64,000 nt of DNA from Candidatus Latescibacterota bacterium. GTDB taxonomy: Bacteria > JAAXHH01. The stretch's first letter is position 1. Each line of letters opens with the position of its first letter. The DNA lies in contig JAAXHH010000136.1 in assembly GCA_012270975.1 (NCBI GenBank), forward strand, positions 1 to 64,000. Direction: 5' to 3'. Position numbers and translations under genes: made by a program. The notes beneath the pieces were generated by a model. The model ran no database searches, was not told the DNA's origin, and saw only the letters and a program-made list of their open reading frames with translations. This document shows positions 18,751 through 28,495 of this stretch, piece by piece.

Positions 18751-19680
18751 ATGACCGTACTGAGACCCTCCCTTTTCATGACGCGGACACGGGACTTCCT
18801 GCCCCTGCTGCTGAACCTGCCGGCGGTGATCCTGCTCCTAGCCTTCATCGCCTATCCCATCGGCATCTCCTTCTGGATGAGCCTGCACCGGTACAACCTT
18901 CGGCGGCCGGACCAGGTGTACTTCCACGGTCTGGAGAACTACGCGACCATCCTCGCGAGCTCCGAGTTCTGGAACGCTTTGTGGATCTCGCTGTACTTCA
19001 CCTTCATGGCCGTCCTGCTGGTCATCGTGATCGCCATGGCCATCGCCCTTCTGCTGCACGAGTCCTTCCGTGGCCGCGGCGCCGTCCGTGCCCTCCTTCT
19101 CATTCCCTGGGCCATTCCGGGCGTGGTCAACGGCCTAATGTGGGTGGGGTTGCTAGGCGATTACGGCGCCTTCAACGCCATGGTGGAGGACTCGGTCGCC
19201 GTTGTCAACTACCTGTTCGGTCTAAACATTGTATATACAGGCATGGCCTCGCCCTTCGTCGCGCTGAACGCCGCCATCGGCGCCCACGTGTGGCGCAGCG
19301 TTCCCTTTGCCTGCATCATCTTCCTGGCGGCCATCCAGGCCATCCCGACGGAACAGTACCGGGCCGCACGGGTGGACGGCGCCACGTCGTGGAACCGCTT
19401 CCGCTTCATCACGCTGCCCTGGCTCTACCACGCCGTGCTCGTCGTCGCCATCTTCGAGACCATGAACGGCTTCCGGGCCTTCGACCTGATCTACGCGCTC
19501 ACGGGCGGCGGTCCCGGCGACGCGACCCACGTCATCGCCTGGCAGACCTACAAGGAGGCCTTCGCCCGGCTCGATTTCGGCGGCGCCAACGCCTATTCGT
19601 ACCTGATCACGCTGATAACCATGACCCTGGCCATCATCTACATCCGGCTGCTGTACCGCCGCGGACTCGTACAGGGATAG
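18751..19680 (+). CDS. ABC sugar transporter permease (MalF/UgpA type)
   Basis: This 309-residue protein has six predicted membrane helices and the EAA cytoplasmic loop (EQYRAARVDGATSWNRFRF) that contacts the ATPase. The order and sequence match UgpA/MalF-type subunits. It lies 10 bases downstream of the binding-protein gene. Confidence 0.93.
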   Translation: MTVLRPSLFMTRTRDFLPLLLNLPAVILLLAFIAYPIGISFWMSLHRYNLRRPDQVYFHGLENYATILASSEFWNALWISLYFTFMAVLLVIVIAMAIALLLHESFRGRGAVRALLLIPWAIPGVVNGLMWVGLLGDYGAFNAMVEDSVAVVNYLFGLNIVYTGMASPFVALNAAIGAHVWRSVPFACIIFLAAIQAIPTEQYRAARVDGATSWNRFRFITLPWLYHAVLVVAIFETMNGFRAFDLIYALTGGGPGDATHVIAWQTYKEAFARLDFGGANAYSYLITLITMTLAIIYIRLLYRRGLVQG

Positions 19681-19689
19681 GGGATTGCC

Positions 19690-20535
19690 ATGTGGCGACG
19701 CGCCTCGCTCTACATATACGCATTGGCGGCTGTGATCTACCTGACCCTGCCCTTCGCCTGGGTGGCGGCCGTCAGCTTCATGCCCGAACGGGAGGTGACG
19801 CAGCAGCGCTGGTGGCCGGAGGAGCCCACCATCGGGAACTACAGCCTCTATTTCGAGGTGGAAGGCCGGTCGGCGGACGTGGGCGCCGCCATCGCCCGGC
19901 AGTTCCCCCGGGCCATTGTCAACAGCCTGATCATCGGCACGGCGGTGATGCTTCTCAACCTGACCTGCGGCTCCCTGGCGGCCTATGCCCTGGCGCGCCT
20001 GCCGTTCCGGGGCAACCTGCTGCTCCTGCTATTCTATCTCGGTTCGCGGAGCGTGCCCGGCGTGGCCATCATGATCCCCATGTACCTGCTGATGCGGAGC
20101 TACGGACTGCTGGACACGCACCTGTCGGTGATCCTGTCCCACACGACCTTCACTCTGCCGTTCACCATCTGGATCCTGAAGGGCTACTTTCAGACCGTGC
20201 CCCTAGACCTGGAACGGGCCGCGCGGGTCGATGGCTGCACGCCATTGGGCGCGCTGCTAAGGGTATTCTTGCCGGTTACGACACCGGGACTGGTCGCCGT
20301 GGGCATCTTCGCCTTCATCGCGTCTTGGGGGGAATTCCTCTTCGCCCTGCTCTTCACCACCACCATCGCCTCCAGGCCGGTGACGGTGCTGGCGTCGGAT
20401 TTCGCCCAAGAACTGCAGGTGCCCTTCACCATCATCGCCGCGGGCGGCGTGCTGGTCATCCTCCTGCCCCTGGTCCTGTCCTTCATCTTTCAGCGGCTCA
20501 TCATCCAGGGCATCGGCGGTTCGGTGACCGGGTGA
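19690..20535 (+). CDS. ABC sugar transporter permease (MalG/UgpE type)
   Basis: This 281-residue inner-membrane subunit has six helices and the EAA loop (LDLERAARVDGCTPLGALLR). It pairs with the preceding permease to form the channel. Spacing of 9 bases indicates one transcript. Confidence 0.93.
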   Translation: MWRRASLYIYALAAVIYLTLPFAWVAAVSFMPEREVTQQRWWPEEPTIGNYSLYFEVEGRSADVGAAIARQFPRAIVNSLIIGTAVMLLNLTCGSLAAYALARLPFRGNLLLLLFYLGSRSVPGVAIMIPMYLLMRSYGLLDTHLSVILSHTTFTLPFTIWILKGYFQTVPLDLERAARVDGCTPLGALLRVFLPVTTPGLVAVGIFAFIASWGEFLFALLFTTTIASRPVTVLASDFAQELQVPFTIIAAGGVLVILLPLVLSFIFQRLIIQGIGGSVTG

Positions 20536-20590
20536 CAGATGTTCAGATGAATCTGCAGACCGACCATCGTTTAATTGAGGAACGATTTCA

Positions 20591-21709
20591 TTGGCACGAG
20601 TCCGGCTAAAAAACCTTACGAAGCACTTCGGCGACGTGGTGGCGGTGGACGACGTCTCCCTCGATATCGCCGACCGTGAGTTCCTGACGCTCCTAGGACC
20701 GTCGGGCTGCGGCAAGACCACCCTGCTCAATATGATCGCAGGACTGGAATCACCAACGGCGGGCGAGGTGTGGTTCGACGACCGGAATGTTACAGCCATT
20801 CCGCCCGAGCGGCGGGATATCGCCATGGTGTTTCAGACCTACGCTCTCTATCCCCACATGAGCGTCTTCGACAACGTGGCCTTCGGACTGAAGATGCGCG
20901 GTGTACCGACGGAGGAACGGAAGCGGCTCGTGCTGGCGGCGGCGAAGACCATGGAGATCGAGCGCCTGCTGGACCGTAAGCCTCGTGCGCTGAGCGGCGG
21001 ACAGCGGCAACGGGTCGCCCTAGCGCGCGCCATCGTCCGCGATCCGGGCGTGTTCCTCCTCGACGAACCCCTGTCCAACCTAGACGCGCAGCTGCGCGTG
21101 GTGATGCGCACGGAGTTGAAACGCCTCCACGGCGACCTGGAAATGACCTTCGTCTACGTCACCCACGACCAGGCCGAATCGCTGATTCTCTCCGACCGGA
21201 TCGTGGTGATGAAGGACGGGAAGATCCAGCAGATCGGCACCCCCGAGTCAATCTACGACAGCCCCGCCAACACCTTCGTGGCAGGATTCGTGGGGAGTCC
21301 GCCCATCAACCTGCTGCGAGGCACGCTGGAGCAGACGAATGGCGGTGACTGGCGGGTAGTCGGCGAGGGTTACGCGTGCGGCGTGGCTGCGTCGATGATC
21401 GAGCGGATGGAACTGCCGGAAGGGCGGGAGGTATATTTGGGTGTCCGGGCCGAGGATATCGGGGTTGGCGAGGCGTCAGGTTCCGAGTCGGCCAGTTCGC
21501 GGGCCGCGGCACGGGCTTCCGTCGTCGTGCGCGAACCTATGGGCAGCGATCTGTACCTGACGATTGACGTGGGAGGCAGTAATGTAAAGGTCCGCACCCG
21601 GCCGGATATCCGAGCGGACAGGGGAGACAGCTTGGACCTCTCCTTCCAACCGGAGAAGATCCACCTGTTCGATGGCCAGACCGGGGCGGCGCTGGCCCTT
21701 GAAGGATAA
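20591..21709 (+). CDS. ABC transporter ATP-binding protein (MalK/UgpC type)
   Basis: ATPase of 372 residues. It has Walker [10 protein letters not shown] (about 37-45), the [14 protein letters not shown] signature, Walker [13 protein letters not shown], the switch His in VTHDQ, and a C-terminal TOBE/OB regulatory domain (about 235-365) as in MalK/UgpC. The start codon is TTG, with GAGG ten bases upstream; no ATG fits the family's start. It energises the two permeases just upstream. Confidence 0.94.
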   Translation: MARVRLKNLTKHFGDVVAVDDVSLDIADREFLTLLGPSGCGKTTLLNMIAGLESPTAGEVWFDDRNVTAIPPERRDIAMVFQTYALYPHMSVFDNVAFGLKMRGVPTEERKRLVLAAAKTMEIERLLDRKPRALSGGQRQRVALARAIVRDPGVFLLDEPLSNLDAQLRVVMRTELKRLHGDLEMTFVYVTHDQAESLILSDRIVVMKDGKIQQIGTPESIYDSPANTFVAGFVGSPPINLLRGTLEQTNGGDWRVVGEGYACGVAASMIERMELPEGREVYLGVRAEDIGVGEASGSESASSRAAARASVVVREPMGSDLYLTIDVGGSNVKVRTRPDIRADRGDSLDLSFQPEKIHLFDGQTGAALALEG

Positions 21710-21778
21710 AACCTAGACGTCCTGGTGCAGATCCGGGGAGAAGTTACTTTACACCGTTTCGAAACTGCGTGGCGGTAA

Positions 21779-22198
21779 ATGACAGCCGTATCACAACGCG
21801 TATTGGTGGTATTGGCATGGACCTGTGTAGGCGGCTGGCTGATCTGTTGCATGGCGCTCAGAAACCAGTTGCCCGCTGACACGGCCATTCAATTCAGCCT
21901 GGATGGTGAACCGAACCTGTGGCTGGGTCGCGATGTGTTTATATTGTCCACCGCCCTGTTGATAGCTGTCGATGCCGGAATCTTCCATCGCATGGTCCAC
22001 CAGGTCGGTGACATTTTGCCCGCTGTAGTTATATACGTTTTCTTTTTGTTCTACGGGGGTGTGATCGGTGTTTTCTGGGAGGTCCTGGCGTTTAATCTGA
22101 GTGATTCACCCATCCAATGGCTGTGGATCGGTACATTCGCCGTCGTATCGGGTCTGATTACCGTGGTGGTCGATATGGTGGGGAGGATGTCAAAATGA
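21779..22198 (+). CDS. Small membrane protein, DUF1648-like
   Basis: This 139-residue protein has four hydrophobic segments (about 8-27, 52-70, 80-100 and 113-132). A short LPADTAIQFSLDGEPNLW motif between the first two resembles the LPxxxPxHF region of DUF1648 proteins. The next gene starts inside its stop codon, so the two are translated together. No function is claimed. Confidence 0.6.
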   Translation: MTAVSQRVLVVLAWTCVGGWLICCMALRNQLPADTAIQFSLDGEPNLWLGRDVFILSTALLIAVDAGIFHRMVHQVGDILPAVVIYVFFLFYGGVIGVFWEVLAFNLSDSPIQWLWIGTFAVVSGLITVVVDMVGRMSK

Positions 22199-22698
22199 GA
22201 TTCGGCGCACCGTGGAGTACGTCTGTAAAAACTATCACAATACTGGTAATTGCAACACTCGGATTCGTAGTGGCTGTTGGGATATTTCTGTTGGTGGGTG
22301 TTGGATCCGGTTCAAGCATCCTGATTGCCCTGGCCACGATCGTAATACCCGTACTGATCCCAATCGCGTCGGCATTCTGGATGATCCGGGGCTACGTCTT
22401 GGAAGGCGAGACGCTGTCGATCCAACGCCTGGGATGGCAATCGATGCTGGACTTGAAGGAATTAGTGTCCGCAGAGGTGGATCCGGAGGCGATGGCTCGT
22501 TCTCACAGGACGTTCGGAATCGGCGGGTTGTTCTGTTTTTACGGCCGGTTCACGAACAAGAAACTAGGCGCCTATCGCGCCTATGCGACCGACCCGAAAC
22601 GGTCAGTCGTTTTGAAGTTTCAGGATCAGACCGTCGTGGTCTCACCGGACAGGCCGGATGACTTTGTCGAGTGTATTAAAGACCGGACCGGACTTTAG
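22195..22698 (+). CDS. Membrane protein with a bacterial PH-like domain
   Basis: This 167-residue protein has two N-terminal membrane helices (about 12-33 and 41-62). The C-terminal domain contains GYVLEGETLSIQRLGWQSMLDL and SVVLKFQDQTVVVSPDRPDDFV, the pattern of bacterial PH-domain proteins (PH_10-like). The start overlaps the stop of the upstream membrane gene by four bases. The pair probably acts at the membrane; the role is unknown. Confidence 0.7.
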   Translation: MRFGAPWSTSVKTITILVIATLGFVVAVGIFLLVGVGSGSSILIALATIVIPVLIPIASAFWMIRGYVLEGETLSIQRLGWQSMLDLKELVSAEVDPEAMARSHRTFGIGGLFCFYGRFTNKKLGAYRAYATDPKRSVVLKFQDQTVVVSPDRPDDFVECIKDRTGL

Positions 22699-22748
22699 GA
22701 AATCAGTGACAGCGCTGCATCCGATCATTGCGTCGCATTAATCGATCT

Positions 22749-23576
22749 TCAATACTTCTGCTCATCCGGCGCGTTCGGCTGGCCCGGATGGGATCCGCCC
22801 GCGTTCTTGGCCGTGTTGCCGCCGTCCAGCGGCATGAGCGCCCCGGTGACCCAGCTTGAGGCGTCGGAGGCGAGGAAGATGGCCAGTCCCTGGATGTCTT
22901 CCGATTTTCCCAGGCGGCCGATGGGGATGCCCCGTAGGTAGGTGTCGCCCAGCTTGGCGTCGGCGTCGATGCGCTTGCGCAGGCCTTCGTTCATGATCTG
23001 GGCGCATACGATGGCGTTGACGCGCACGCCCTTGCTGCTCCATTCGGTACTCATCTCCCGCGTCATCTGGGCTACGCCGCCCATGGCGATGCTGTAGGAC
23101 ATGTGGCCGCGGCCGAGGGCCGACAGCCCGGCGATGGACACGATGTTGATGATGCTGCCTCGTCCGGCCTCAATCATGCGCCGGGCGCCTTCCTGGCAGC
23201 AGACATACCTTCCGACGACCAGGGTGTTCAGGGTCTGGATGAGTCCGGCTTCCGTGATTTCCAGTGGCAATTGGTTTATGCCACCTTCACCGGCGATGTT
23301 CGCCAGGACGTCGATGCGACCGTAGGTTTCGTCCAGCCTCGCGAACATCGCCCGGATCTGCGCGCCGTTGGAGACGTCGCACACCACCGGTTCGGCGCGG
23401 CGGCCCAGGCGCGTGATCTCCTTTACCGTATCCTGCATGCCTTCTTCATTTATATCGGCCAGCATGAGATCCGCACCCGCTTCGGCGAATCCGATGGACG
23501 TCGCCCGGCCCATGCCGGCGGCCGCGCCGGAGACCAGGGCCACGCGTCCGCTCAGGTCAAACAATGGATGAGACAT
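22749..23576 (-). CDS. Short-chain dehydrogenase/reductase family protein with altered catalytic lysine
   Basis: This 275-residue classical SDR fold has the NAD(P)-binding GAAAGMGRA loop (about 18-26), the NIVSIAG strand with candidate catalytic Ser147, and the C-terminal [11 protein letters not shown]-type loop (here [11 protein letters not shown]). The active-site YxxxK is Y161-SIA-M165: the lysine that lowers the tyrosine pKa is Met. Checked codon by codon, the Met is encoded as ATG. The start is the ATG before SHPLFDLSG, after a GGGGGAG ribosome site. A dehydrogenase with altered chemistry, or a non-catalytic member, is possible. Confidence 0.88.
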   Translation of the reverse strand: MSHPLFDLSGRVALVSGAAAGMGRATSIGFAEAGADLMLADINEEGMQDTVKEITRLGRRAEPVVCDVSNGAQIRAMFARLDETYGRIDVLANIAGEGGINQLPLEITEAGLIQTLNTLVVGRYVCCQEGARRMIEAGRGSIINIVSIAGLSALGRGHMSYSIAMGGVAQMTREMSTEWSSKGVRVNAIVCAQIMNEGLRKRIDADAKLGDTYLRGIPIGRLGKSEDIQGLAIFLASDASSWVTGALMPLDGGNTAKNAGGSHPGQPNAPDEQKY

Positions 23577-23615
23577 TGCCACTCCCCCTTTGCATTTAAG
23601 GCTGTTTCGACATAT

Positions 23616-23621
23616 ATTATA
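23616..23621 (-). promoter_or_regulatory. -10 element upstream of the SDR gene
   Basis: A perfect TATAAT reads on the minus strand about 40 bases before the ATG. No convincing -35 lies 17 bases upstream. Confidence 0.3.
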
Positions 23622-23681
23622 CGGGTCACGGCACCCTTTTATCCAGTCGAAATTACGGCAGTCTTCTCGACGGACTTTCAA

Positions 23682-25664
23682 ATGCCTCCCTTAACCGTCG
23701 TATCCGATTACGAGCCCCGGGGCGATCAGCCCAGGGCGATCGAGGAACTCGTCCAGGGCGTGCACCGGGGGGACAGGCACCAGTGCCTTCTCGGCATCAC
23801 AGGCAGCGGAAAGACCTATACGATGGCCCAGGTCATCGCCCAATTGCAGAAGCCGACCCTGGTCATTTCGCCCAACAAGACCCTGGCCGCCCAGCTTTAC
23901 GGCGAATTCAAGGGGTTCTTTCCGAAGAACGCCGTCGAGTACTTCATCAGCTACTACGACTACTACCAGCCGGAAGCGTATATGCCGGTGACGGACACCT
24001 ATATCGAGAAGGATTCGTCCGTCAACGAGGATTTGGACAAGCTTCGTCTGCGGGCGACGAGCGCGCTGCTGGAACGGCGGGACGTGGTGATCGTCGCTTC
24101 CGTATCCTCTATCTACAGCCTGGGGTCCCCCGACGAATGGAAAGAGTTCATCCTCCTGGTGGAAAAGGGGGAGGCGTACGAGCGGGACATGATCATGCGG
24201 AAGCTGATCGACATGCACTACAACCGGAACGACTACGATTTCGCGCGGGGCACGTTCCGTGTGCGGGGAGACACCCTCGACATCCTGCCGGCGGACCAGG
24301 AAAAGGGTCTCCGCATAGAGATGTTCGGCGACGAGGTCGACCGCATCACCGAGTTCGATCCCCTGACGGGCGAAGTCCTGGCCGAACGGGACCGCATCGC
24401 CATCTACCCGGCCCGCCACTTCGTCACCACGGCGCCGCGCCTGGAGCAGGCCATGAAGGCCATCGAGGAAGAGCTGGACGAACGGCTTCGGGTGTTGTAC
24501 GACGAAAACAAGCTGCTCGAGGCGCAACGGTTGGAACAGCGCACCCGCTTCGACCTGGAGATGATGCGGGAGATCGGGTTCTGTGCCGGTATCGAGAACT
24601 ACTCCATGCACCTTTCGGGCCGGTCCCCGGGCGAGCGTCCCTTCTGCCTCTTCGACTTCTTCCCAAGCGATTTCCTCCTGGTCATCGACGAGTCCCATGT
24701 CTCCCTGCCCCAGCTCAGGGCCATGTACAACGGCGACCGTTCGCGGAAGACCACCCTGGTCGAGCACGGTTTTCGCCTGCCGTCGGCGCTGGACAATCGT
24801 CCGCTGACCTTCGAGGAATACGAATCCATGGTCAACCAGGTGATCTACGTGTCGGCGACGCCGGCTGATTACGAGTTGAGCCAGTGCCAGGGCGTGGTGG
24901 TCGAGCAGATCATCCGGCCTACCGGGCTGATGGATCCGGAGATCAGCGTGCAGCCCGTGGAAAACCAGATGGACGATCTGCTGGTACGCATCCGCGAGCG
25001 CGCGGAACGGCAGGAGCGGGTGCTGGTGACAACGCTGACCAAGCGGATGGCCGAGGACCTGACCGACTATCTCCGCCAGCTCAACGTCCGGGTGCGCTAT
25101 CTCCATTCCACCATCGATTCCATCGAGCGTGTCGAGATCTTGCGCGACCTGCGCCTCGGCAAATTCGACGTCCTTGTGGGTATCAACCTCCTTCGCGAGG
25201 GACTCGACCTGCCCGAGGTCTCCCTGGTCGCCATACTGGACGCGGACAAGGAGGGGTTCCTGCGGTCGGAACGCTCGCTGATCCAGACGGCGGGACGGGC
25301 GGCGCGGAACGTGCGCGGCGAGGTGATCTTCTACGCCGACAACATCACGGACTCCATGCGGAGGGCCATGGAAGAGACCAACCGCCGCCGGACGCTGCAG
25401 CAGGAGTTCAACGAACTGAACGGGATCGAGCCCGAGACCGTGTACAAGTCCATCGAGGAGATCATCAAGACCACGGCCGTGGCCGACGTGAAATCGGTGG
25501 ATGACGACATGCCGATCCTCAATACCATCGCCAAGATGGACCAGAGCACCGTCGTGGAAGAACTCAAGCACGCCATGTACGAGGCCGCCGCCAACCTGGA
25601 GTTCGAGAAGGCGGCCAGGCTGCGCGACGAAATCAACCGGCTGGAGTCCCAACCCGTGAAATGA
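23682..25664 (+). CDS. uvrB: Excinuclease ABC subunit B
   Basis: Damage-verification helicase of nucleotide excision repair, 660 residues, complete. Visible are Walker A in [10 protein letters not shown] (about 38-47), the beta-hairpin region [12 protein letters not shown], the DEAD-type box VIDESHVS, motif V/VI with [11 protein letters not shown] and QTAGRAARN, and the C-terminal UVR domain that binds UvrC (about 620-655). I start at the ATG before [16 protein letters not shown], the normal UvrB N-terminus, although an open frame extends further upstream. uvrA and uvrC are not in the window. Confidence 0.98.
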   Translation: MPPLTVVSDYEPRGDQPRAIEELVQGVHRGDRHQCLLGITGSGKTYTMAQVIAQLQKPTLVISPNKTLAAQLYGEFKGFFPKNAVEYFISYYDYYQPEAYMPVTDTYIEKDSSVNEDLDKLRLRATSALLERRDVVIVASVSSIYSLGSPDEWKEFILLVEKGEAYERDMIMRKLIDMHYNRNDYDFARGTFRVRGDTLDILPADQEKGLRIEMFGDEVDRITEFDPLTGEVLAERDRIAIYPARHFVTTAPRLEQAMKAIEEELDERLRVLYDENKLLEAQRLEQRTRFDLEMMREIGFCAGIENYSMHLSGRSPGERPFCLFDFFPSDFLLVIDESHVSLPQLRAMYNGDRSRKTTLVEHGFRLPSALDNRPLTFEEYESMVNQVIYVSATPADYELSQCQGVVVEQIIRPTGLMDPEISVQPVENQMDDLLVRIRERAERQERVLVTTLTKRMAEDLTDYLRQLNVRVRYLHSTIDSIERVEILRDLRLGKFDVLVGINLLREGLDLPEVSLVAILDADKEGFLRSERSLIQTAGRAARNVRGEVIFYADNITDSMRRAMEETNRRRTLQQEFNELNGIEPETVYKSIEEIIKTTAVADVKSVDDDMPILNTIAKMDQSTVVEELKHAMYEAAANLEFEKAARLRDEINRLESQPVK

Positions 25665-25730
25665 GACGGGTCATGCCCCGCCCGCCCGGATCACTCCCGT
25701 CCAGGCCGGCCGCGACCCGTCCGCCTGCCC

Positions 25731-26453
25731 ATGCTCCTACCTCTCCAGGCTGAAAGCCCGAGTTTCGCACGGCCCGTCATTACCTACGCCCTGCTCGCAG
25801 TCAACGTGGCCGTCTTCCTCTTCCAGTGGGTACTGGGTCCGGTGGGCGAGCAGATATTCATCTTCAAGACGGCGGCCGTTCCCTACGAACTGACCCGCTT
25901 CGTAGACCGGGACGAGATACCCATCCCGGGCACTTCCCTGCTCTATCCGGATGCCCTCGTGCCCTTCCCCCTGACCCTGTTCACGGCCATGTTCGTCCAC
26001 GGGGGCTTCATGCACCTCGCCGGCAACATGCTGTACCTGTGGATCTTCGGCAACAGCGTGGAAAGCGCCATGGGGGCGGGCCGCTACCTGCTCTTCTACC
26101 TCCTGACCGGCCTGTGCGCCACCCTGGTGCACGTGATATCCGAGCCCGATTCCGCCATCCCGATGATCGGCGCCAGCGGGGCGATCGCGGGCATCCTGGG
26201 CGCCTACTTCATCCTGTATCCCCGGGCCTACATCAAGACCTTCATCCTGCTGTTCATCTTCATCCAGATCATTCACGTCCCCGCGATCATCGTACTCGGG
26301 ATCTGGTTCCTGCGGCAGATCCTGGGCATCGGCAGCGACGGCGTGGCCTGGTACGCCCACATCGGGGGATTCCTCGTCGGAATGGTCCTCGTGCGGCGCT
26401 TCCTGCAGCGACGGCCCCGGACGATCCACATCAATCCGGGGGGCGAATGGTGA
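25731..26453 (+). CDS. Rhomboid-family intramembrane serine protease
   Basis: This 240-residue protein has six to seven membrane helices. The catalytic serine lies in GASGAIAG (about 147-154) and the histidine in WYAHIGGFLVG, with the FVHGGFMHLAGNM helix (HxxxN oxyanion region) between. The L1-loop WR pair is not evident. Bacterial rhomboids cleave single-span membrane proteins; the target is unknown. It overlaps the next gene by seven bases. Confidence 0.92.
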   Translation: MLLPLQAESPSFARPVITYALLAVNVAVFLFQWVLGPVGEQIFIFKTAAVPYELTRFVDRDEIPIPGTSLLYPDALVPFPLTLFTAMFVHGGFMHLAGNMLYLWIFGNSVESAMGAGRYLLFYLLTGLCATLVHVISEPDSAIPMIGASGAIAGILGAYFILYPRAYIKTFILLFIFIQIIHVPAIIVLGIWFLRQILGIGSDGVAWYAHIGGFLVGMVLVRRFLQRRPRTIHINPGGEW

Positions 26454-27229
26454 GCGGACCGGCGGCGGAGACGCCATTTCTCGACACGCTCGGGATCTGC
26501 CGGGGAGACGCCGTGGCCATCGTCGGCAGCGGCGGCAAGGCCACGCTGATGTACCGTCTGGCCGGCGAGGCCGTGGATCGGGGCTACGCCGTCATTACGA
26601 CGTCCACCACGCATCTGCATCCGCCGACGTCGAAGCAGACACGCGCGTTCTACGTGACCGGCGAGACACCGGACTGGCCGGCGATTGTTCCCGGTGAACT
26701 GAAAACGCGCCGTCACGTGACTGTCCTGGGCGCCCGGCCCCGGCCCGACAAGCTCAAGGGACTGGGCGCGGAGGAGTTGGAGAAATTACGGGAGGTCTGC
26801 GCGCCCGACCTTTTGCTCATGAAGGCAGACGGCGCTCGCGCCCGGCTGTTCAAGGCGCCCGGAGACCACGAGCCCGTGGTGCCGGAAAGGACGACACGGG
26901 GCGTGGTCGTCGCCAGCCTGAAGTCCGTCGGCATCCCGCTGGACGAACGGCAGGTGCACCGGCCGGAACGCGTGGGCAGTTTGACTGGTTTGGCAGGGGA
27001 CGAGCCGGTAACGCCCGAGGTCATCGCCGGGGTCGTCAGTCATCCTGATGCGTACAGGCGGGCGTTCCCGGAATCCGTACCCCTTTCCCTGTACCTATCC
27101 TGCGCCGATGACAGGGAAAGCCTGGACGTGGCCCACCGTATTGTCGAGGCCGTACCCGGCTCGGTTTTCGAGGGCATCTATGGCGGGGATATACAGCGGT
27201 CGGAGGCGGTAGTTACCCGGCTCGCCTGA
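26447..27229 (+). CDS. yqeC: YqeC-like protein (putative selenium-dependent molybdenum hydroxylase accessory)
   Basis: This 260-residue protein has a P-loop-like IVGSGGKATLMYRLA segment (about 24-38), a TTSTTHLHPP motif and an LLMKADGARARLFKAPGDHEPVVP block. Together these are diagnostic for the YqeC family. The family is associated with maturation of selenium-dependent molybdenum hydroxylases. No hydroxylase, moco-insertion or selenium gene (yqeB, xdhC, selD) is near. Start at the ATG overlapping the rhomboid stop; a GTG three bases later is possible. Confidence 0.8.
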   Translation: MVSGPAAETPFLDTLGICRGDAVAIVGSGGKATLMYRLAGEAVDRGYAVITTSTTHLHPPTSKQTRAFYVTGETPDWPAIVPGELKTRRHVTVLGARPRPDKLKGLGAEELEKLREVCAPDLLLMKADGARARLFKAPGDHEPVVPERTTRGVVVASLKSVGIPLDERQVHRPERVGSLTGLAGDEPVTPEVIAGVVSHPDAYRRAFPESVPLSLYLSCADDRESLDVAHRIVEAVPGSVFEGIYGGDIQRSEAVVTRLA

Positions 27230-27300
27230 GTCGGCTCACGAGACACAGGGCAGCCTGCCTAATGTGGTCCCTCGCGTCCCGGCACTTCACTAAATCCGCG

Positions 27301-27329
27301 TTGACACTCGACGCGCTCCGTGGTAATAT
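27301..27329 (+). promoter_or_regulatory. Promoter of the iron-type ABC operon
   Basis: A perfect TTGACA (27301-27306), a 17-base spacer and TAATAT (27324-27329) give a start near 27336, about 50 bases before the lipoprotein ATG. No Fur box was recognised. Confidence 0.6.
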
Positions 27330-27388
27330 CTACCCACGCCGCGGATGAAGCGTTTTGAACTCTATTCGCGTTTCAGAAGGATCGTTTT

Positions 27389-28420
27389 ATGGCTCGATTA
27401 CCCCTTTTAGTAGTCGTACTTTGTACGGCCGTCCTCGCATGGGGCTGCGCCGGAGGCGATCCGGACAAGCGCGTCGTGACGGTCTATTCGCCCCACGGCA
27501 AGCCGATCCTACCCGAGTTCGAGAAGCTTTTCGAGGCCGCGCATCCCGATGTTGACGTCCGCTGGCTCGACATGGGCTCGCAGGACGTGCTAGACCGGGT
27601 GCGCTCCGAACGGGCCAACCCCCAGGGAGACGTCTGGTGGGGCGCGCCGGCGACCAACTTCATCCAGGCCGCCGACGAAGGCCTGCTGAGTCCCTACCGG
27701 CCGACCTGGGCGGATGCCCTGCTTCCCGAGTTCAGGGACGAGACGGACCACTGGTACGGCACGGCACAGTTGATTCCGGTCATCGCCTTCAACAATCTCG
27801 AATTGACGAAGGAGACGGCGCCCGGAGACTGGGACGAACTCCTCGATCCCCGGTGGCGGGACCTGATCGTGATCCGGTACCCGCTCGCGTCCGGCACGAT
27901 GCGGACGGTCTACTCGGGGATGATCTGGCGCACGTACCGGGATACCCGGATCCCCGACGCGGGGTACGAGTGGCTCACGCGGCTCGATGCCAACACGAAG
28001 GACTACGCCGCCGATCCGAACATGATGTTCCAGAAGCTCGCCCGCAAGGAAGGACTGGTGTCCATCTGGCTGATGAGCGACATCATGCTGCAGGTGGACC
28101 GGTACGGCTATCCATTCGATTTCGTGGTGCCGAGGAGCGGCGCGCCCGTGTTGACCGACGGCATCGCGCTGATCGCCAACAGCAAGAACCCCGAGGACGC
28201 CCGGCTCTTCTACGAATTCGTCACCAACGTGGACAACACCGTCCTGCAGGCCACGGAGTACTACCGGATCCCGACCCGTGGCGATATTCCGAAGGACCGT
28301 ATGCCCGCGTGGATGGCCGATCTTTCCGTCGCCCCCTTCGACATCGACTGGAAAGTCTTCTCCGAACAGTCCAGAACCTGGATGAAGTACTGGGACGACA
28401 ACATCAAGGACCGGAGTTAG
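27389..28420 (+). CDS. ABC solute-binding lipoprotein, ferric-iron/polyamine type
   Basis: This 343-residue binding protein has a lipoprotein signal; the lipobox LAWGC gives Cys20. The mature start RVVTVYSPHGKPILPEFEKLFE resembles AfuA/FbpA/IdiT-type binding proteins (family 1/PBP2). The ferric-binding YY pair typical of FbpA is not obvious, so the ligand may be another anion or chelate. It heads an operon with an ATPase, a fused permease and probably an MFS gene. Confidence 0.88.
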   Translation: MARLPLLVVVLCTAVLAWGCAGGDPDKRVVTVYSPHGKPILPEFEKLFEAAHPDVDVRWLDMGSQDVLDRVRSERANPQGDVWWGAPATNFIQAADEGLLSPYRPTWADALLPEFRDETDHWYGTAQLIPVIAFNNLELTKETAPGDWDELLDPRWRDLIVIRYPLASGTMRTVYSGMIWRTYRDTRIPDAGYEWLTRLDANTKDYAADPNMMFQKLARKEGLVSIWLMSDIMLQVDRYGYPFDFVVPRSGAPVLTDGIALIANSKNPEDARLFYEFVTNVDNTVLQATEYYRIPTRGDIPKDRMPAWMADLSVAPFDIDWKVFSEQSRTWMKYWDDNIKDRS

Positions 28421-28495
28421 TCCTTACCGCCTTCCGTCGCGGCCCGTGCTGATCTAAGCCTCATTCTGATCCACGCCCCATTCTGAACTCCGCCC

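Noticed and set aside
23103-23681. N-terminal extension of uvrB by 193 residues
   Set aside because: It overlaps the SDR gene on the other strand and is not part of UvrB; the family start is at 23682.
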